This document shows positions 1 to 5,810 of a stretch of DNA of 7,466 nucleotides, one piece after another. The notes under the pieces are model-generated. The model ran no database searches. It worked only from the letters and a program-made list of their open reading frames with translations, and was not told the DNA's origin. The first letter of the stretch is position 1, and each line of letters opens with the position of its first letter. Origin of the DNA: Gammaproteobacteria bacterium (GTDB lineage: Bacteria; Pseudomonadota; Gammaproteobacteria; Chromatiales; Sedimenticolaceae); NCBI GenBank assembly GCA_020445245.1, contig JAGRHB010000089.1:1-7466 (forward strand), in the 5' to 3' direction. The translations under genes were made by a program, and so were the position numbers.

Positions 1-304
1 GTTCGGCCAGGCCAACTACTCGGCGGCAAAGGCGGGCATGCACGGCTTCACGATGGCGGTCGCACTGGAGACTGCTGCGAAGGGCATTACTGTCAACACC
101 GTCTCACCGGGCTACATCTCCACCGCGATGACCGAGGCGATGCCCGAAGACGTCCTCAAATCGATCGTGAACAGCGTGCCCATGCGCCGTATGGGCAAGC
201 CGGAAGAGATCGCCAATGCGGTCGCATGGTTGGCAAGCGAAGGCAATGGCTATACCACGGGCGCAAATATCCCGGTCAACGGCGGACTGTTTACGAGTCA
301 CTGA
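1..304 (+). CDS. phaB: Acetoacetyl-CoA reductase (PhaB-like SDR), C-terminal part
   Basis: This is the last 100 codons of a short-chain dehydrogenase/reductase; the start lies left of the window and the frame is open from base 2. The segment begins FGQANYSAAKAG, which carries the SDR catalytic Tyr-x3-Lys. It continues with the NTVSPGYI segment that follows the active site, then PEEIANAVAWLAS and the C-terminal TGANIPVNGG stretch. These segments, and their exact wording, resemble PhaB acetoacetyl-CoA reductases more than FabG. PhaB reduces acetoacetyl-CoA with NADPH to (R)-3-hydroxybutyryl-CoA, the precursor of polyhydroxybutyrate, in the cytoplasm. The Rossmann-fold cofactor site is outside the window, so NADPH preference cannot be checked, and neither phaA nor phaC is visible. 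FabG (3-oxoacyl-ACP reductase) is the main alternative. SDR membership is near certain; the PhaB call is likely. Confidence 0.85.
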   Translation, partial: FGQANYSAAKAGMHGFTMAVALETAAKGITVNTVSPGYISTAMTEAMPEDVLKSIVNSVPMRRMGKPEEIANAVAWLASEGNGYTTGANIPVNGGLFTSH

Positions 305-326
305 CCGGGTGCCAATGAACCCTCCT

Positions 327-350
327 GGCAGAGGATTCTGCCCCCTCTGC
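327..350 (+). other. Two mutually exclusive hairpins in the phaB 3' region
   Basis: GGCAGA (327 to 332) pairs perfectly with TCTGCC (337 to 342) around a four-base loop GGAT. The overlapping GCAGAGG (328 to 334) pairs perfectly with CCTCTGC (344 to 350) around a nine-base loop. The two stems share bases, so they cannot form together. No T-tract follows, so this is not a terminator in itself. It may simply protect the 3' end of the mRNA upstream of the real terminator. Confidence 0.45.
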
Positions 351-360
351 TCTTAACTTT

Positions 361-391
361 GGCGCCCTCGACGGGCGCCTGTTTTTTGTTT
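361..391 (+). terminator. Rho-independent terminator after phaB-like gene
   Basis: GGCGCCC (361 to 367) pairs perfectly with GGGCGCC (373 to 379) around loop TCGAC. A T-rich tract TGTTTTTTGTTT starts at 380. The hairpin begins 57 bases after the phaB-like stop codon and points the same way. It separates that gene from the LysR gene and its neighbours. Confidence 0.9.
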
Positions 392-506
392 CGCAGGCAG
401 AAAGGAGGATCGGTCTTAATCCTGCGTGTCGAATACCCCGGCGCGCATTTTCAGCTAGGGTATGAACGTAGAGGGAAATCACCGGCATAGCAGCCAAAAG
501 CATGCT

Positions 507-523
507 TGCCCATAACGTTGGCA
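507..523. promoter_or_regulatory. Candidate operator dyad upstream of LysR gene
   Basis: TGCCCATAACGTTGGCA has matching arms TGCC and GGCA around a nine-base centre, plus a further matched A/T pair inside. It lies 83 to 99 bases before the LysR start codon and overlaps a TTGGCA that resembles a -35 box. LysR-type regulators often bind imperfect dyads in their own promoter regions. However, this one does not fit the classic T-N11-A form, so the call is tentative. Confidence 0.25.
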
Positions 524-596
524 TAGGCGTCCAGCTATCCCACACAGACCGCAGAGTCTTTCAACAGAATGCGGGTTGCAGGCGCCGAGAGAGGAT

Positions 597-600
597 GGAG
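597..600 (+). promoter_or_regulatory. Ribosome binding site fixing the LysR start
   Basis: GGAG, within GAGAGGATGGAG, lies five bases before ATG at 606. An in-frame TTG at 576 would add ten residues, but it has no comparable site in front of it and would place this purine-rich stretch inside the coding region. The ATG at 606 is therefore preferred. Confidence 0.7.
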
Positions 601-605
601 TGTTT

Positions 606-1616
606 ATGAGTATTTCACCCCCAAGCTACAAGCAGAACCGGTTAAAACAGCTGCGAGCCTTTTGCAAGACCGTCGAGACCAAGAACATCTCGCGCGCGGC
701 GGAAAAACTGTTTCTCACACAGCCGACGATCTCGCTGCAGATCAAGGCACTCGAACGTGAACTGGATGTCATCGTGTTCGAACGGCACGGCCCGCAGATC
801 CGTATCACGCCAGACGGCGAACTGTTGTACGAAATCGCCAAGCCGCTGCTCGAGGGCATAGACAACCTGGCGCAGACCTTTGCCAGCAAGAGTGGACGTC
901 TCGACGGCGGAGAGCTGACGATCGTCGCCGGCGAGTCGACCATCCTCTACCTGCTGCCTGAATTCGTCTCCTGCTTTCGTGACCGTCACCCCGGTATTCA
1001 CATCAAACTGTTGAACGAGACGGGCCGTGACGGCCTCGCCAAGTTGCGCTCCGACGTCGCTGATTTCGCCGTGGGGCCGATGGTGGAGGGCCAGGGGGAC
1101 CTGGAGTACAAGGCGCTTTTCTCGTTTGAGCAGGTTCTGATCGTGCCGCTTGATCATCCGCTGGCGCGTCGTACCAAGGTCACGCTGGAAGAGATCAGCC
1201 CATACGGGCTGATACTGCCGCCGCGACAACTCAACCACTGGCGCACTGTCGATCTGGTGTTCGAACAGCACGGCGTCCCCTACGACGTGGTGCTGGAGGC
1301 AGGGGGCTGGGAGGTCATCAAACGGTACGTCGAGCAGGGGCTTGGCATTTCCATCGTCAACGAGATTTGCCTTACCGGGAAAGAGCGGCTCGCGGTGATT
1401 CCACTGGACGACTATTTCCCGCGGCGGACCTACGGTGCGGTCACGCGGCGCGGCAAGTTCATGACGGCCCAGGCCCAGGCGTTCCTGGATGCGATGTCCA
1501 CGCTGCAATGCAAGCTGCCCTACAAGCTGGCGGTGGCACACAGCCGTGAAGAGGTCATCGAGGTCAATGAACTTGATCCGAGGCACATGCCGACCAACGT
1601 TGCCGATCTGGACTAG
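606..1616 (+). CDS. LysR-family transcriptional regulator
   Basis: The 336-residue protein has the two-part layout of LysR-type regulators. The N-terminal winged helix-turn-helix spans about residues 13 to 72: LKQLRAFCKTVETKNISRAA, then the recognition part LTQPTISLQIKALERELD, then the wing ending ITPDGELL. A linker helix follows (73 to 98), then a periplasmic-binding-protein-like effector domain from about 101 to 300. Such proteins bind DNA as tetramers, and a small-molecule effector modulates them; the effector here cannot be read from sequence. The C-terminus (about 305 to 336) runs past the usual end of the family and is acidic. The effector domain start (LTIVAGESTILYLLPEF) is loosely CysB-like, but this is too weak to name it CysB or Cbl. 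The gene stands first in a same-strand run with the DUF599 gene 33 bases downstream, so it may be co-transcribed with it or regulate its own operon. Family call is very secure. Confidence 0.95.
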   Translation: MSISPPSYKQNRLKQLRAFCKTVETKNISRAAEKLFLTQPTISLQIKALERELDVIVFERHGPQIRITPDGELLYEIAKPLLEGIDNLAQTFASKSGRLDGGELTIVAGESTILYLLPEFVSCFRDRHPGIHIKLLNETGRDGLAKLRSDVADFAVGPMVEGQGDLEYKALFSFEQVLIVPLDHPLARRTKVTLEEISPYGLILPPRQLNHWRTVDLVFEQHGVPYDVVLEAGGWEVIKRYVEQGLGISIVNEICLTGKERLAVIPLDDYFPRRTYGAVTRRGKFMTAQAQAFLDAMSTLQCKLPYKLAVAHSREEVIEVNELDPRHMPTNVADLD

Positions 1617-1637
1617 AAAACCGGACAGGCAGTGGTG

Positions 1638-1642
1638 AAAGG
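1638..1642 (+). promoter_or_regulatory. Ribosome binding site favouring the ATG start of the DUF599 gene
   Basis: AAAGG lies seven bases before ATG at 1650. The alternative GTG starts at 1632 and 1635 in the same frame would use the weaker GGACAGG at 1623 to 1629. The choice changes only up to six residues at the N-terminus. Confidence 0.5.
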
Positions 1643-1649
1643 TATCGAC

Positions 1650-2348
1650 ATGGCCATCGTCGGGGATGTGACGGCCCTGCTGTGGTTTCTTGCCTGCTGG
1701 GTGGGCTATACGCGCTATGCCAAGCGGCGCTCGGCCACCGAGGTGTGCCTGGCCAGTGTCATGCACATGTATCGCCGCGAATGGATGCTGCAGATGATGC
1801 GCCGCGAAAACCGTATGGCTGATATGTCGGCCATCAGCACGCTGGAGCGCAATGTATCCTTCTTTGCTTCCAGTGCCCTGGTCATCCTGGCCGGGGTGCT
1901 GACCCTGCTTGGCTATCTCGATCAGGCCATCGTGTTGTTTGACGACCTGCCACTGGCGGGTGAGCAGACGCGCCTGCAATGGGAGGCCAAGGTGGCCTTG
2001 CTGGTCGTGATTTTTGTTTATGCCTTTTTCAAGTTCACCTGGAGTCTGCGACAGGTAGGCTTCGCCGCCGTGCTGATCGGTGCCGCACCCAACCCGGGCG
2101 CCGCGGATGTCGCCGAGGAGGAGATGCGGCAAGCCGCCGAACGGATCGCACGCGTGGTCTCCATGGCCGCACATCACTTCAATTTCGGGATGCGCTCATA
2201 CTATTTCGCACTGGCTGTGTTGGCCTGGATGGTGAGTCCCTGGATGTTCGTTGCTGCCACGGCCCTCGTGGTGTTCGTGCTGTATCGGCGTGAGTTTCAT
2301 TCCTCGGCATTGTCGACGCTCATGTCGAGTAGTCCGGCAGTGCGCTGA
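1650..2348 (+). CDS. DUF599 family membrane protein
   Basis: The 232-residue integral membrane protein matches the DUF599 family in layout and in characteristic segments. An N-terminal membrane helix (about 4 to 22) contains LLWFLACWVGYTRYA. A cytoplasmic basic stretch follows, with MHMYRREWMLQMMRREN (39 to 54). Further helices lie at about 71 to 91 (FFASSALVILAGVLTLLGYL) and 113 to 131 (VIFVYAFFKFTWSLRQ). The family signature HHFNFGMRSYYFALAVLAW (175 to 193) leads into a last hydrophobic block up to residue 212, followed by YRREF. No catalytic residues are recognisable, and the family has no established function. It sits 33 bases after the LysR gene and 50 bases before the glutamylcyclotransferase gene. 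A GTG start at 1632 would add six residues. Confidence 0.88.
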   Translation: MAIVGDVTALLWFLACWVGYTRYAKRRSATEVCLASVMHMYRREWMLQMMRRENRMADMSAISTLERNVSFFASSALVILAGVLTLLGYLDQAIVLFDDLPLAGEQTRLQWEAKVALLVVIFVYAFFKFTWSLRQVGFAAVLIGAAPNPGAADVAEEEMRQAAERIARVVSMAAHHFNFGMRSYYFALAVLAWMVSPWMFVAATALVVFVLYRREFHSSALSTLMSSSPAVR

Positions 2349-2387
2349 CCGCGACATACCGGGAGGCGCTAAACTGAACGCTTTGGC

Positions 2388-2391
2388 GAGG
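2388..2391 (+). promoter_or_regulatory. Ribosome binding site of the glutamylcyclotransferase gene
   Basis: GAGG lies seven bases before ATG at 2399, which supports the ATG over the adjoining GTG at 2396. The eight bases GAGGCGCT occur twice, at 2363 to 2370 and 2388 to 2395, so the site has an upstream copy that is too distant to serve this start. Confidence 0.5.
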
Positions 2392-2398
2392 CGCTGTG

Positions 2399-2821
2399 AT
2401 GAATCTGTTCGTCTACGGAACACTGATGGTGCCGCAGGTAATGCACGCTGTCTGTGGCTTCGCAGCGGCAGCGGAGCCGGCAGTGTTGCAGGGCCACCGG
2501 CGGCGCCGGGTCAGGGGCGAGGTCTATCCTGGTATCGTCGCGTCGCAAGGGGAGCAGGTTGAGGGCATGCTCTATCGCGGGTTGACGGATCGCCAACTGT
2601 CGCGACTGGATGAATTCGAGGGAGAGATGTATCGCAGGTCCAGCGTCGAGGTGGAGGCGGGCAATACCGGGGTTGTGGCATTCGCCTATCTGATGGCGCC
2701 GGCATTCGTCGACGCTTTGAGCAACGATCTCTGGTCGCTTGATGCCTTTGTCACCCACGCACTGGCGGGTTTCATGGAGGCCTACCCGGGGTTTGATTGC
2801 GCGGCGGCCAGGCATGGCTGA
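2399..2821 (+). CDS. AIG2-like gamma-glutamylcyclotransferase family protein
   Basis: The 140-residue protein starts MNLFVYGTLM; the YGTL motif at residues 6 to 9 is the substrate-binding hallmark of the AIG2/GGACT fold. It continues with the conserved EVYPGIV (41 to 47) and VEGMLYRGL (54 to 62). The LDEFEGEMYRR motif (70 to 80) contains the likely catalytic Glu74 and the usual Tyr-x-Arg partners. Length is typical for the family. Members release 5-oxoproline from gamma-glutamyl amines or peptides, and some act in antibiotic biosynthesis or glutathione turnover. The natural substrate here is unknown and is not indicated by the neighbours. The stop codon overlaps the start of the next gene by eight bases, which suggests translational coupling. 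The ATG at 2399 is chosen over the GTG at 2396 because of the GAGG spacing. Confidence 0.9.
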   Translation: MNLFVYGTLMVPQVMHAVCGFAAAAEPAVLQGHRRRRVRGEVYPGIVASQGEQVEGMLYRGLTDRQLSRLDEFEGEMYRRSSVEVEAGNTGVVAFAYLMAPAFVDALSNDLWSLDAFVTHALAGFMEAYPGFDCAAARHG

Positions 2822-3527
2822 CAAGGAGGCGCTCGAGCAGGCCACGGAAGGTCGGGAGGAAGACCGGCCAGCGCTGGATATTGCCTGCATCAATCCCAAA
2901 TGCAGGCGTGCCGCATTGGTGTCGACCACTGGCAATCATTGCCAGGTGTGGCGGGGTACGCGCAAGCGCCGGTTTCGCTCCGGTGCCGAGACCTATACCG
3001 AGTTCGTGGTCAAGTATCCGCTCGATCGTTACAGTGACGCGGACGCACGTATCCTGGCGCGCCAGTACTTCCAGTTACGCGAGGCACTCGGCGAGATCGT
3101 GCCGGAAGCGGTGTTCGCGATGTCCTGTATCGACGGCGAGCCCAATCTTTTCGTACTGGCGCGTGCCGTCAACGTCTGGTTCAACATCGCCAATCCCACC
3201 AACCGCGAGGAGGCGATAGGGCTGCTGCGCGACCACCCGATTGCACGCGCCCAGCTTGGTGTGTTCGTCCGCGAGGCAAAGCGGTGGCGGAGGGGTCCGA
3301 ACCCGCGGGTCATCGACCTGTACGGCCTCGACAACCTGGTGATGGACAATCAACGGCAGATCCGCTTCGTCGACAGCTTCTATGTGTTTTTTTTCGAAGA
3401 CATGCTGCACATGCTCGGCGGGGACCGCGACTATGAACTCGAGGAGAAGATCGCGGTCTCGCTTCGCCGCCTCGGTTACCTCGAGGAGATCCTGGCGCTG
3501 TCCGCGCCTCCCGGATCGCCGGTCTGA
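2814..3527 (+). CDS. Unrecognised protein with kinase-like C-terminal half
   Basis: I do not recognise this 237-residue soluble protein as a named family. Several features recall a protein-kinase or aminoglycoside-phosphotransferase fold. FVVKYP (64 to 69) could supply the nucleotide-binding Lys67. GEPNLFVLARAVN (108 to 120) resembles a hinge. DLYGLDNLVMDN (168 to 179) resembles a catalytic loop. FVDSF (185 to 189) resembles the DFG metal-binding loop. Asn174 to Asp187 is 13 residues, as in protein kinases, but the catalytic-loop Asp168 is six residues before the Asn rather than five. No glycine-rich loop is evident. The N-terminus has three cysteines (25, 30, 43). The start at 2814 overlaps the previous stop (ATGGCTGA), which suggests coupling; an ATG at 2739 in the same frame would add 25 residues lying wholly inside the previous gene. 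The Shine-Dalgarno sequence for 2814 is weak. The coding region is reliable; the kinase-like reading is an inference. Confidence 0.75.
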   Translation: MADKEALEQATEGREEDRPALDIACINPKCRRAALVSTTGNHCQVWRGTRKRRFRSGAETYTEFVVKYPLDRYSDADARILARQYFQLREALGEIVPEAVFAMSCIDGEPNLFVLARAVNVWFNIANPTNREEAIGLLRDHPIARAQLGVFVREAKRWRRGPNPRVIDLYGLDNLVMDNQRQIRFVDSFYVFFFEDMLHMLGGDRDYELEEKIAVSLRRLGYLEEILALSAPPGSPV

Positions 3528-3529
3528 AT

Positions 3530-4528
3530 CTACGCGCTGCCTGAGGCGCGGGCGTCATAGACCGCCAGATCGAAGCGTCGAATCATGTCGCGGATCAATT
3601 CGACATATTGCTCGCCCTTGGCCGAGTATCCGGTCAAGCCGGCGGCAAGCAGCAGGGGATCGGGCGCCTGTCCGCTGGCACGCATCCCGGCACGAATCTC
3701 GCGCATTGATTCATATGCCGGGTGACTGTTGAGCGTATGCAGGTAATAGCGCACCGATTCACCAATGCTGTCGAATCTGCGCACCAGGTGTTTCTTGCCC
3801 GGGGTGCGCCGGCGCGGGACTATCCCCTTGTCTTCATCATAGGTCCAGATGCCGAACAGATTGTTGCCCTCGCGGGCGAAACGCGATTTGCCCCAGGCAC
3901 TTTCGTTGGCCGCCTGGGCGAGGGCAAGCGAAGCGGGGACACTGTCGACCTTCCTGATCAAGGCCTCACGTACGCCGGCGTCCTCGAGCGGATTGCCTTC
4001 GATACGGTAGGTGCGTGCAAGTTGTCTCAGGCGCTCACGCTGAACCCTGTCAAGTCCGATACCGCTGTCGAGCCGGCCGCTCAGATCCAACAGGTCCTGC
4101 CTGAGCGCCAGGATGCGCTGGTTTTCCGTCTCAATCAGCGGCAAGAGTGATTCGACGAACTGTGCCGCGTCAGTGCTGGGCAGGGCGTCGCCGCTGGCCC
4201 CCGGCTGTTTGTCGTCCGGCACCGTGCCAGGCTGATCCGCCGCGGGAGCCGGCAATCTCTTGTGGGGTTGCGGTGTCACGGCGGATGCGCGCCGGGTGCT
4301 GTTGACCCGGGGTCGGGCGGAGAACCAGGGGTATGTCTGCACCGGACGCGGGTAGGCATAGTACGGGTAGACGGCCTGGGGCGGCGGATCGGGATACCTC
4401 CGCGAGTACGGCTGGCCGGGATACCCGGGCGGCGGAAAACCAGGATGGAACGCCGATGCACCCGTGCTGAAGGCAACCAGCATCAATGCGGCAACGGTTG
4501 TTTTGACTCGGCGCATCAGCTTCACCAT
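3530..4528 (-). CDS. bax: Bax-type glucosaminidase domain protein, exported
   Basis: The 332-residue protein starts with a signal peptide: basic MVKLMRRVK, a hydrophobic core, and a likely cut after ASA at residue 26. Next comes a proline- and tyrosine-rich low-complexity stretch (27 to about 75), a polar linker (to about 117), and a helical region (about 120 to 175). The C-terminal glucosaminidase domain (about 180 to 325) closely matches E. coli Bax. It has PASLALAQAANESAWG with the likely catalytic Glu209, SRFAREGNNLFGIW, FDSIGESVRYYLHTLNSHPAY and GYSAKGEQYV. Such enzymes cleave the beta-1,4 bond after N-acetylglucosamine in peptidoglycan or related glycans, here in the periplasm or cell surface. 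The Pro/Tyr-rich part is not a feature I know from E. coli Bax. The stop is two bases from the stop of the opposing gene. An internal ATG at residue 5 is an alternative start; neither has a strong ribosome binding site. Confidence 0.9.
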   Translation of the reverse strand: MVKLMRRVKTTVAALMLVAFSTGASAFHPGFPPPGYPGQPYSRRYPDPPPQAVYPYYAYPRPVQTYPWFSARPRVNSTRRASAVTPQPHKRLPAPAADQPGTVPDDKQPGASGDALPSTDAAQFVESLLPLIETENQRILALRQDLLDLSGRLDSGIGLDRVQRERLRQLARTYRIEGNPLEDAGVREALIRKVDSVPASLALAQAANESAWGKSRFAREGNNLFGIWTYDEDKGIVPRRRTPGKKHLVRRFDSIGESVRYYLHTLNSHPAYESMREIRAGMRASGQAPDPLLLAAGLTGYSAKGEQYVELIRDMIRRFDLAVYDARASGSA

Positions 4529-4548
4529 CCGCGGAAAATCTGTGCGCC

Positions 4549-4557
4549 ATCATAACA
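4549..4557 (-). promoter_or_regulatory. Candidate extended -10 promoter of the bax-like gene
   Basis: Read on the minus strand, TGTTATGAT is an extended -10 element (TG-N-TATGAT, one mismatch to TATAAT). It lies at the end of a strikingly AT-rich stretch within otherwise GC-rich DNA, which helps strand opening. No good -35 box is seen (TAATTA at 17 bases spacing), as is common for extended -10 promoters. Transcription would start near 4542, about 14 bases before the start codon. It is inferred from sequence pattern only. Confidence 0.4.
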
Positions 4558-4560
4558 GGA

Positions 4561-4592
4561 AAATAAGCAATTAATTAAAAACTAACTTATTT
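4561..4592. repeat. AT-rich inverted repeat between deacetylase and bax-like genes
   Basis: AAATAAG (4561 to 4567) and CTTATTT (4586 to 4592) are perfect inverted arms around 18 AT-rich bases that include TTAATTAA. The AT-only stem without a T-tract is a poor intrinsic terminator for the upstream deacetylase gene. It could equally be an upstream promoter element or a protein-binding site. Confidence 0.3.
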
Positions 4593-4606
4593 CGTGATAT
4601 CTGATC

Positions 4607-5686
4607 TCATTTGGACTCGCGATACCAGCCACCGTCACTTTCGCGTCGAATCCAGTTGTGGCTGTACCAGCCAAACCGCCCCGATTCGCTGATCGGCAGC
4701 GTGCAGTTCATCCGGTTGCGCCCGACATTCAACCGGCCCTTGGGCGTGACCGTCACCGCGCCCGCCGGTTGCTCCTGCCAGACATAGGTGACCTCCGGGC
4801 TGCCGTTGAGGTAGCAGGTGAGTTCTTGCAGGTCACCGGCATCCGGCTTGAACACCAGGGTCAGGGGAGGTTGCCATTCGTCCAGTGGTACCACCGGTTC
4901 GTCCGGGAAAGCCCCGGCGATCGGTAGCGGCAGGCTGAGCACCTTGTTCGGAAAGGTACGCATGCTGGCATAGATACTGGCCATCGGAAAGCGCGGCAGG
5001 GCGTCGAAGTCGGCCTGCCGCCACAACGGCCCCGACTGTTGTCCGAACCCGATCAGCCCCATGGATCCAACCATGCGTTTCAGGTCGAGGTTGTATTCGC
5101 CGTAGGGGTAGGCGAACAGTGTGGGGTCGACGCCGAGTTCCTGTGCGATCCGGTTCTGTGCGTATTGGATGTCGGCGGCGACCCGCTGCTCCCAGTCGTC
5201 GCCGGTCTCGACGTCGAGCCGTCGTATCAGGTGGTCATGGGTGCGGCTGTGGTTCTGGAAGGTGATGCCGTGTTCTCCCATCTCGCGCATCTGCTCCCAG
5301 CTCAGGAAGCCGTTCAGGTCCTGATCGACGGCGTCCGTGCTGACAAAAACAGTCAAGGGGTAGGCATAGCGGACGACGCGCGGGTATGCCTCGTCGTAAG
5401 CCGATATGTAGGCGTCATCGATCGTAAGCGCAACGCACCGCTCGGGCAGGTCCTCGCCAGTCTTGAGCGCAGTGATGACGTCCTCGAGCGGCATTACCAC
5501 GTGGTCGTTGATCAGCAGGTAATCCAGGTGTTCCTGGAACTGTTCGGGAGTGACGCTGGTGATGCCCGGCGTGTCTTCACTGATGTGGTGGTATTGCAGC
5601 ACCACGCAGTGGTCGGCGGCGCCCGCCAGGGGCGTGAACAGAATAAGAACTGCCAGGAAAGCGAACGAAGTGCGAGTAGGGTGCAT
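4607..5686 (-). CDS. Exported polysaccharide deacetylase (NodB/CE4 family)
   Basis: From ATG at 5686 the protein is 359 residues; a TTG at 5692 would add two. Numbering here counts from that TTG. A signal peptide ends at about LAGA (residue 25), so the enzyme is periplasmic or surface-located. The NodB domain shows the opening VLQYHHIS (31 to 38) and motif 1 TIDDAY with Asp92 and Asp93. Motif 2 is HSRTH, with zinc-binding His148 and His152, and motif 3 is FAYPYGEYN (193 to 201). Such enzymes remove acetyl groups from N-acetylglucosamine in peptidoglycan or polymers such as poly-GlcNAc; the order YHHIS to TIDD recalls the PgaB/IcaB branch. No pga synthesis genes are seen, so the substrate is open. 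After about residue 270 a separate 90-residue tail follows, predicted beta-rich, with Cys293 and Cys330. I see no convincing motif 5 Leu-x-His and no good Shine-Dalgarno site. A strong terminator upstream suggests its own promoter. Confidence 0.9.
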   Translation of the reverse strand: MHPTRTSFAFLAVLILFTPLAGAADHCVVLQYHHISEDTPGITSVTPEQFQEHLDYLLINDHVVMPLEDVITALKTGEDLPERCVALTIDDAYISAYDEAYPRVVRYAYPLTVFVSTDAVDQDLNGFLSWEQMREMGEHGITFQNHSRTHDHLIRRLDVETGDDWEQRVAADIQYAQNRIAQELGVDPTLFAYPYGEYNLDLKRMVGSMGLIGFGQQSGPLWRQADFDALPRFPMASIYASMRTFPNKVLSLPLPIAGAFPDEPVVPLDEWQPPLTLVFKPDAGDLQELTCYLNGSPEVTYVWQEQPAGAVTVTPKGRLNVGRNRMNCTLPISESGRFGWYSHNWIRRESDGGWYRESK

Positions 5687-5759
5687 CGGCAAGCAGACTG
5701 GGTGACCTGTGCCACATGATATAGGGCAGGTGGATCAGTGGCGAACGCCAGGACGTGAC

Positions 5760-5782
5760 AAAAAAAGGGCGCTTGCGCGCCC
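5760..5782 (-). terminator. Rho-independent terminator after the Fe-S protein gene
   Basis: On the minus strand GGGCGC and GCGCCC form a six-base GC-only stem closed by a GCAA tetraloop (GNRA type, very stable). Seven T residues follow immediately. It lies 28 bases after the stop of the HdrD-like gene and in its direction. It separates that gene and its cytochrome partner from the deacetylase and bax-like genes. Confidence 0.93.
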
Positions 5783-5810
5783 CAGATGGTACTGCGGGGA
5801 CTCTGAGCGG

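Larger units (their letters stand above)
305..605. other. Intergenic region between phaB-like gene and LysR gene
   Basis: This 301-base gap has no convincing gene. Its left third is the 3' end of the phaB-like transcript: two overlapping inverted repeats (327 to 350), then an intrinsic terminator (361 to 391). The right half holds a 10-base perfect palindrome AAGCATGCTT (498 to 507), a 17-base dyad (507 to 523), and the seven bases GGCATAG repeated at 484 to 490 and 520 to 526. This is where the promoter and operator of the LysR gene should lie. A TTGGCA at 518 to 523 resembles a -35 box, but I see no good -10 box at the right distance. Confidence 0.6.

Noticed and set aside
291..545. An 84-codon minus-strand frame in the gap between the phaB-like and LysR genes
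   Set aside because: It runs through the phaB terminator hairpin and the 3' hairpins, and its product has no recognisable domain.
642..2177. A 511-codon open frame on the minus strand across the LysR and DUF599 genes
   Set aside because: It is exactly in phase with both plus-strand genes and exists because they avoid TTA, CTA and TCA codons in this GC-rich genome. The product is rich in His and Gln with no family resemblance, while the plus-strand products are clear.
2363..2395. Direct repeat GAGGCGCT, 25 bases apart, before the glutamylcyclotransferase gene
   Set aside because: Only eight bases and two copies, and one copy is simply the ribosome binding site; too little to call an operator.
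2251..2562. A 103-codon plus-strand frame bridging the DUF599 and glutamylcyclotransferase genes
   Set aside because: It overlaps two well-supported genes in another frame, and its Cys/Arg-rich product is typical of out-of-frame GC-rich translation.
5039..5719. A 226-codon open frame on the plus strand opposite the deacetylase gene
   Set aside because: It is an in-phase antisense shadow; the real gene shows a signal peptide and NodB motifs on the other strand.
5687..5759. Possible promoter for the deacetylase gene (TATATCAT near 5719 to 5726, minus strand)
   Set aside because: A promoter is expected after the strong terminator, but the best -35 candidates match poorly, so no position could be supported.
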